A DNA stretch of 8,712 bases from NCBI GenBank assembly GCA_027306745.1, contig DAHUZD010000231.1, forward strand, positions 1 to 8,712, read 5' to 3'. How positions within the stretch are numbered: position 1 is the stretch's first letter; each line of letters opens with the position of its first letter. Both the position numbers and the translations under genes were made by a program. The notes below the pieces were generated by a model. It saw only the letters and a list, made by a program, of their open reading frames with translations. It was not told the origin of the DNA and ran no database searches. Source of the stretch: Acidobacteriaceae bacterium (GTDB lineage: Bacteria; Acidobacteriota; Terriglobia; Terriglobales; Acidobacteriaceae). Below are positions 7,457 to 8,712 of this stretch, piece by piece.

Positions 7457-7921
7457 ATGGCCCGGGAATATCCATCTGCGCCAATTTTGGGCGTGAGCGC
7501 TGTTGTGACCGCGCCCGCGTCGGAGCCGGCGCGTGCGTGCAACCTGGTTCTCGTTCGCCGTGGTACGCAGCCGCTGCTGGGCGAGTGGTCCTTGCCCGGC
7601 GGTGCTGTCGAATTAGGCGAGACCATCGAGCAAGCCATTGTGCGTGAGGTGCGCGAGGAGACAGGCCTCACCGTGCTTCCGCAGAAGATCGTACATGTGA
7701 TGGATCGAATGCACCGCGATGCCGAAGGCCGGGTGCAATACCACTACGTGCTCATCAACTTTCTTTGCCGCGTGGACAGCGGCACGCTCTGCGCGGGCAG
7801 CGATGCGGCGGAGGTGTGTTGGGCAGATTCTGCCGGCCTGGAACCTTACGCCATTGCGCCCGAGACGCTGGTGGTCATCCGCAAGGCGATTGCCAGCCTG
7901 AATACGGAGCCACACGCATGA
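7457..7921 (+). CDS. Nudix hydrolase (MutT / ADP-ribose pyrophosphatase-like)
   Basis: A 154-aa enzyme that hydrolyses nucleoside diphosphates linked to another moiety. The Nudix box is complete at residues 49-71: G49, E55, R63, E64, V65, E67, E68 and G70-L71 fit GX5EX7REUXEEXGU, so the metal site should be active. The upstream RRGTQPLLGEWSLPGG (34-49) and downstream MDRMHRDAEGRVQYHYVLINF (82-102) resemble members acting on ADP-ribose or related dinucleotides, but substrate choice is not readable from this alone. No Shine-Dalgarno sequence is visible before the ATG at 7457; the first conserved strand begins about residue 10, so the start is plausible. It lies 48 bp after the nitroreductase gene, and its stop overlaps the next ATG as ATGA, indicating co-translation with the alpha/beta hydrolase. 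Confidence 0.95.
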   Translation: MAREYPSAPILGVSAVVTAPASEPARACNLVLVRRGTQPLLGEWSLPGGAVELGETIEQAIVREVREETGLTVLPQKIVHVMDRMHRDAEGRVQYHYVLINFLCRVDSGTLCAGSDAAEVCWADSAGLEPYAIAPETLVVIRKAIASLNTEPHA

Positions 7922-8712
7922 GCGCAGCGCCCATCCCTCCCGCCAACACGAAGGCAGGTGCGAAAAGGCCGCGCGTGCATCTTCGTGCGGAGTTGTTGCG
8001 CGCAGGCAAGTGGTTTGCCCTGGGCGTGGCTGCGCTTGTGCTTGTGCTGGCCGCGGCGATCTATTTCGACCCGCTCTGGGTGGTTGACCAAGGCGTGCGG
8101 CTGCAATTTTTGATGGAGGGCGTACATAGCGAGTACGCACAGGTGGGCCAGTATCGCGTGCACTATTACGTGGGCGGGCATGGAACACCGCTGCTGTTGC
8201 TGCACGGCATGGGTGGACGTGCTGAGGATTGGTCGCCCGCCATTTCCATCCTGACGCAGAATGGTTTTCGCATTTACGCCGTCGATTTGTTGGGCAGCGG
8301 GCGCAGCTCTCATCCGGATATTGATTACTCGATTGCTGAGCAGGCCGAGATGGTGCGCGGATTTTTAGCGGAGCAGCATTTGCAGCCGGTGGATGTGGCT
8401 GGATGGTCGCTGGGGGGCTGGGTGGCGCTGAAGCTAGCGCAGGAGTCGCCGCAAGATGTGCAGCGCCTGGTCTTGATCGACAGCGCTGGGCTTACCTTTT
8501 ACGTCCCCTTTGGCCCCCAGCTTTTTACACCTGCGGATCAGGCTGGATTGGTGCGGCTGGCGTCTTTGTTGACGCCGCACCCGGTCCACATGCCGGGCTT
8601 TTTGGCGCGGGCCATTCTGCGCAGACTTCGCAAAAATTACTGGGTGGTGCACCGCACGGTGCACTCTGCAATCGAAGGTGGCGATCGCATGGATGGCAAA
8701 TTGGGTGCGATT
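7918..8712 (+). CDS. Membrane-anchored alpha/beta hydrolase (3' end beyond window)
   Basis: The first 265 codons of an alpha/beta-hydrolase-fold protein. A basic N-terminus (K12, K16, R17, R19, R23, R28, K31) precedes one hydrophobic helix at about 32-50, so the catalytic domain is probably tethered to the membrane on the periplasmic side. The oxyanion-hole region LLLLHGMGG (92-100), the DLLGSGRSS loop (123-131) and the nucleophile elbow GWSLGG with Ser164 are all present. The following LVLIDSAG matches the strand after the elbow. The catalytic acid and histidine are not identifiable in the part shown and should lie in the missing C-terminal section, so activity cannot be confirmed here. Its ATG overlaps the Nudix stop (ATGA). 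Substrate is unknown; the family includes esterases, lipases and C-C hydrolases. Confidence 0.93.
   Translation, partial: MSAAPIPPANTKAGAKRPRVHLRAELLRAGKWFALGVAALVLVLAAAIYFDPLWVVDQGVRLQFLMEGVHSEYAQVGQYRVHYYVGGHGTPLLLLHGMGGRAEDWSPAISILTQNGFRIYAVDLLGSGRSSHPDIDYSIAEQAEMVRGFLAEQHLQPVDVAGWSLGGWVALKLAQESPQDVQRLVLIDSAGLTFYVPFGPQLFTPADQAGLVRLASLLTPHPVHMPGFLARAILRRLRKNYWVVHRTVHSAIEGGDRMDGKLGAI

Overview
The window looks like ordinary chromosomal DNA from a moderately GC-rich, Gram-negative bacterium. The likeliest source is Acidobacteriota (class Terriglobia, Acidobacteriaceae-like). That assignment is an inference. It rests on a hopanoid-type radical SAM enzyme (HpnJ), a signal-peptide protein with an STN-like periplasmic domain, codon and GC character, and an intergenic palindrome of the 'ACCCCACCCC...GGGG' kind that I recall as common in that family (recollection, not searched). 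I see no phage, transposon, CRISPR or RNA gene.

Left part (1-5597), all on the minus strand. Reading in the direction of transcription, the order is uvrA (excinuclease ATPase), a CPBP intramembrane protease whose ATG overlaps the uvrA stop (ATGA), a 165-bp gap with a strong hairpin, pyrE (orotate phosphoribosyltransferase), and hpnJ, which runs off the left edge. uvrA and the CPBP gene are almost certainly co-transcribed and translationally coupled. pyrE and hpnJ are 73 bp apart and probably form a second unit.

Middle (5598-6724). A 228-bp divergent region separates uvrA from a 59-codon plus-strand gene for a single-pass membrane protein. That gene ends 24 bp from the end of a convergent minus-strand gene for a secreted or periplasmic protein with a Pro/Lys/His-rich linker and a C-terminal STN-like domain. 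A 131-bp region then separates the latter's start from the next plus-strand unit.

Right part (6725-8712), plus strand: an FMN nitroreductase-family protein, a Nudix hydrolase 48 bp later, and an alpha/beta hydrolase with an N-terminal membrane anchor, whose ATG overlaps the Nudix stop (ATGA) and whose C-terminus lies beyond the window. These look like a small operon, though no shared pathway can be named from sequence.

I found no clearly new multi-gene system. The items most worth a second look are the 59-aa membrane protein, the lone STN-domain protein, the uvrA/CPBP coupling and the intergenic palindrome.
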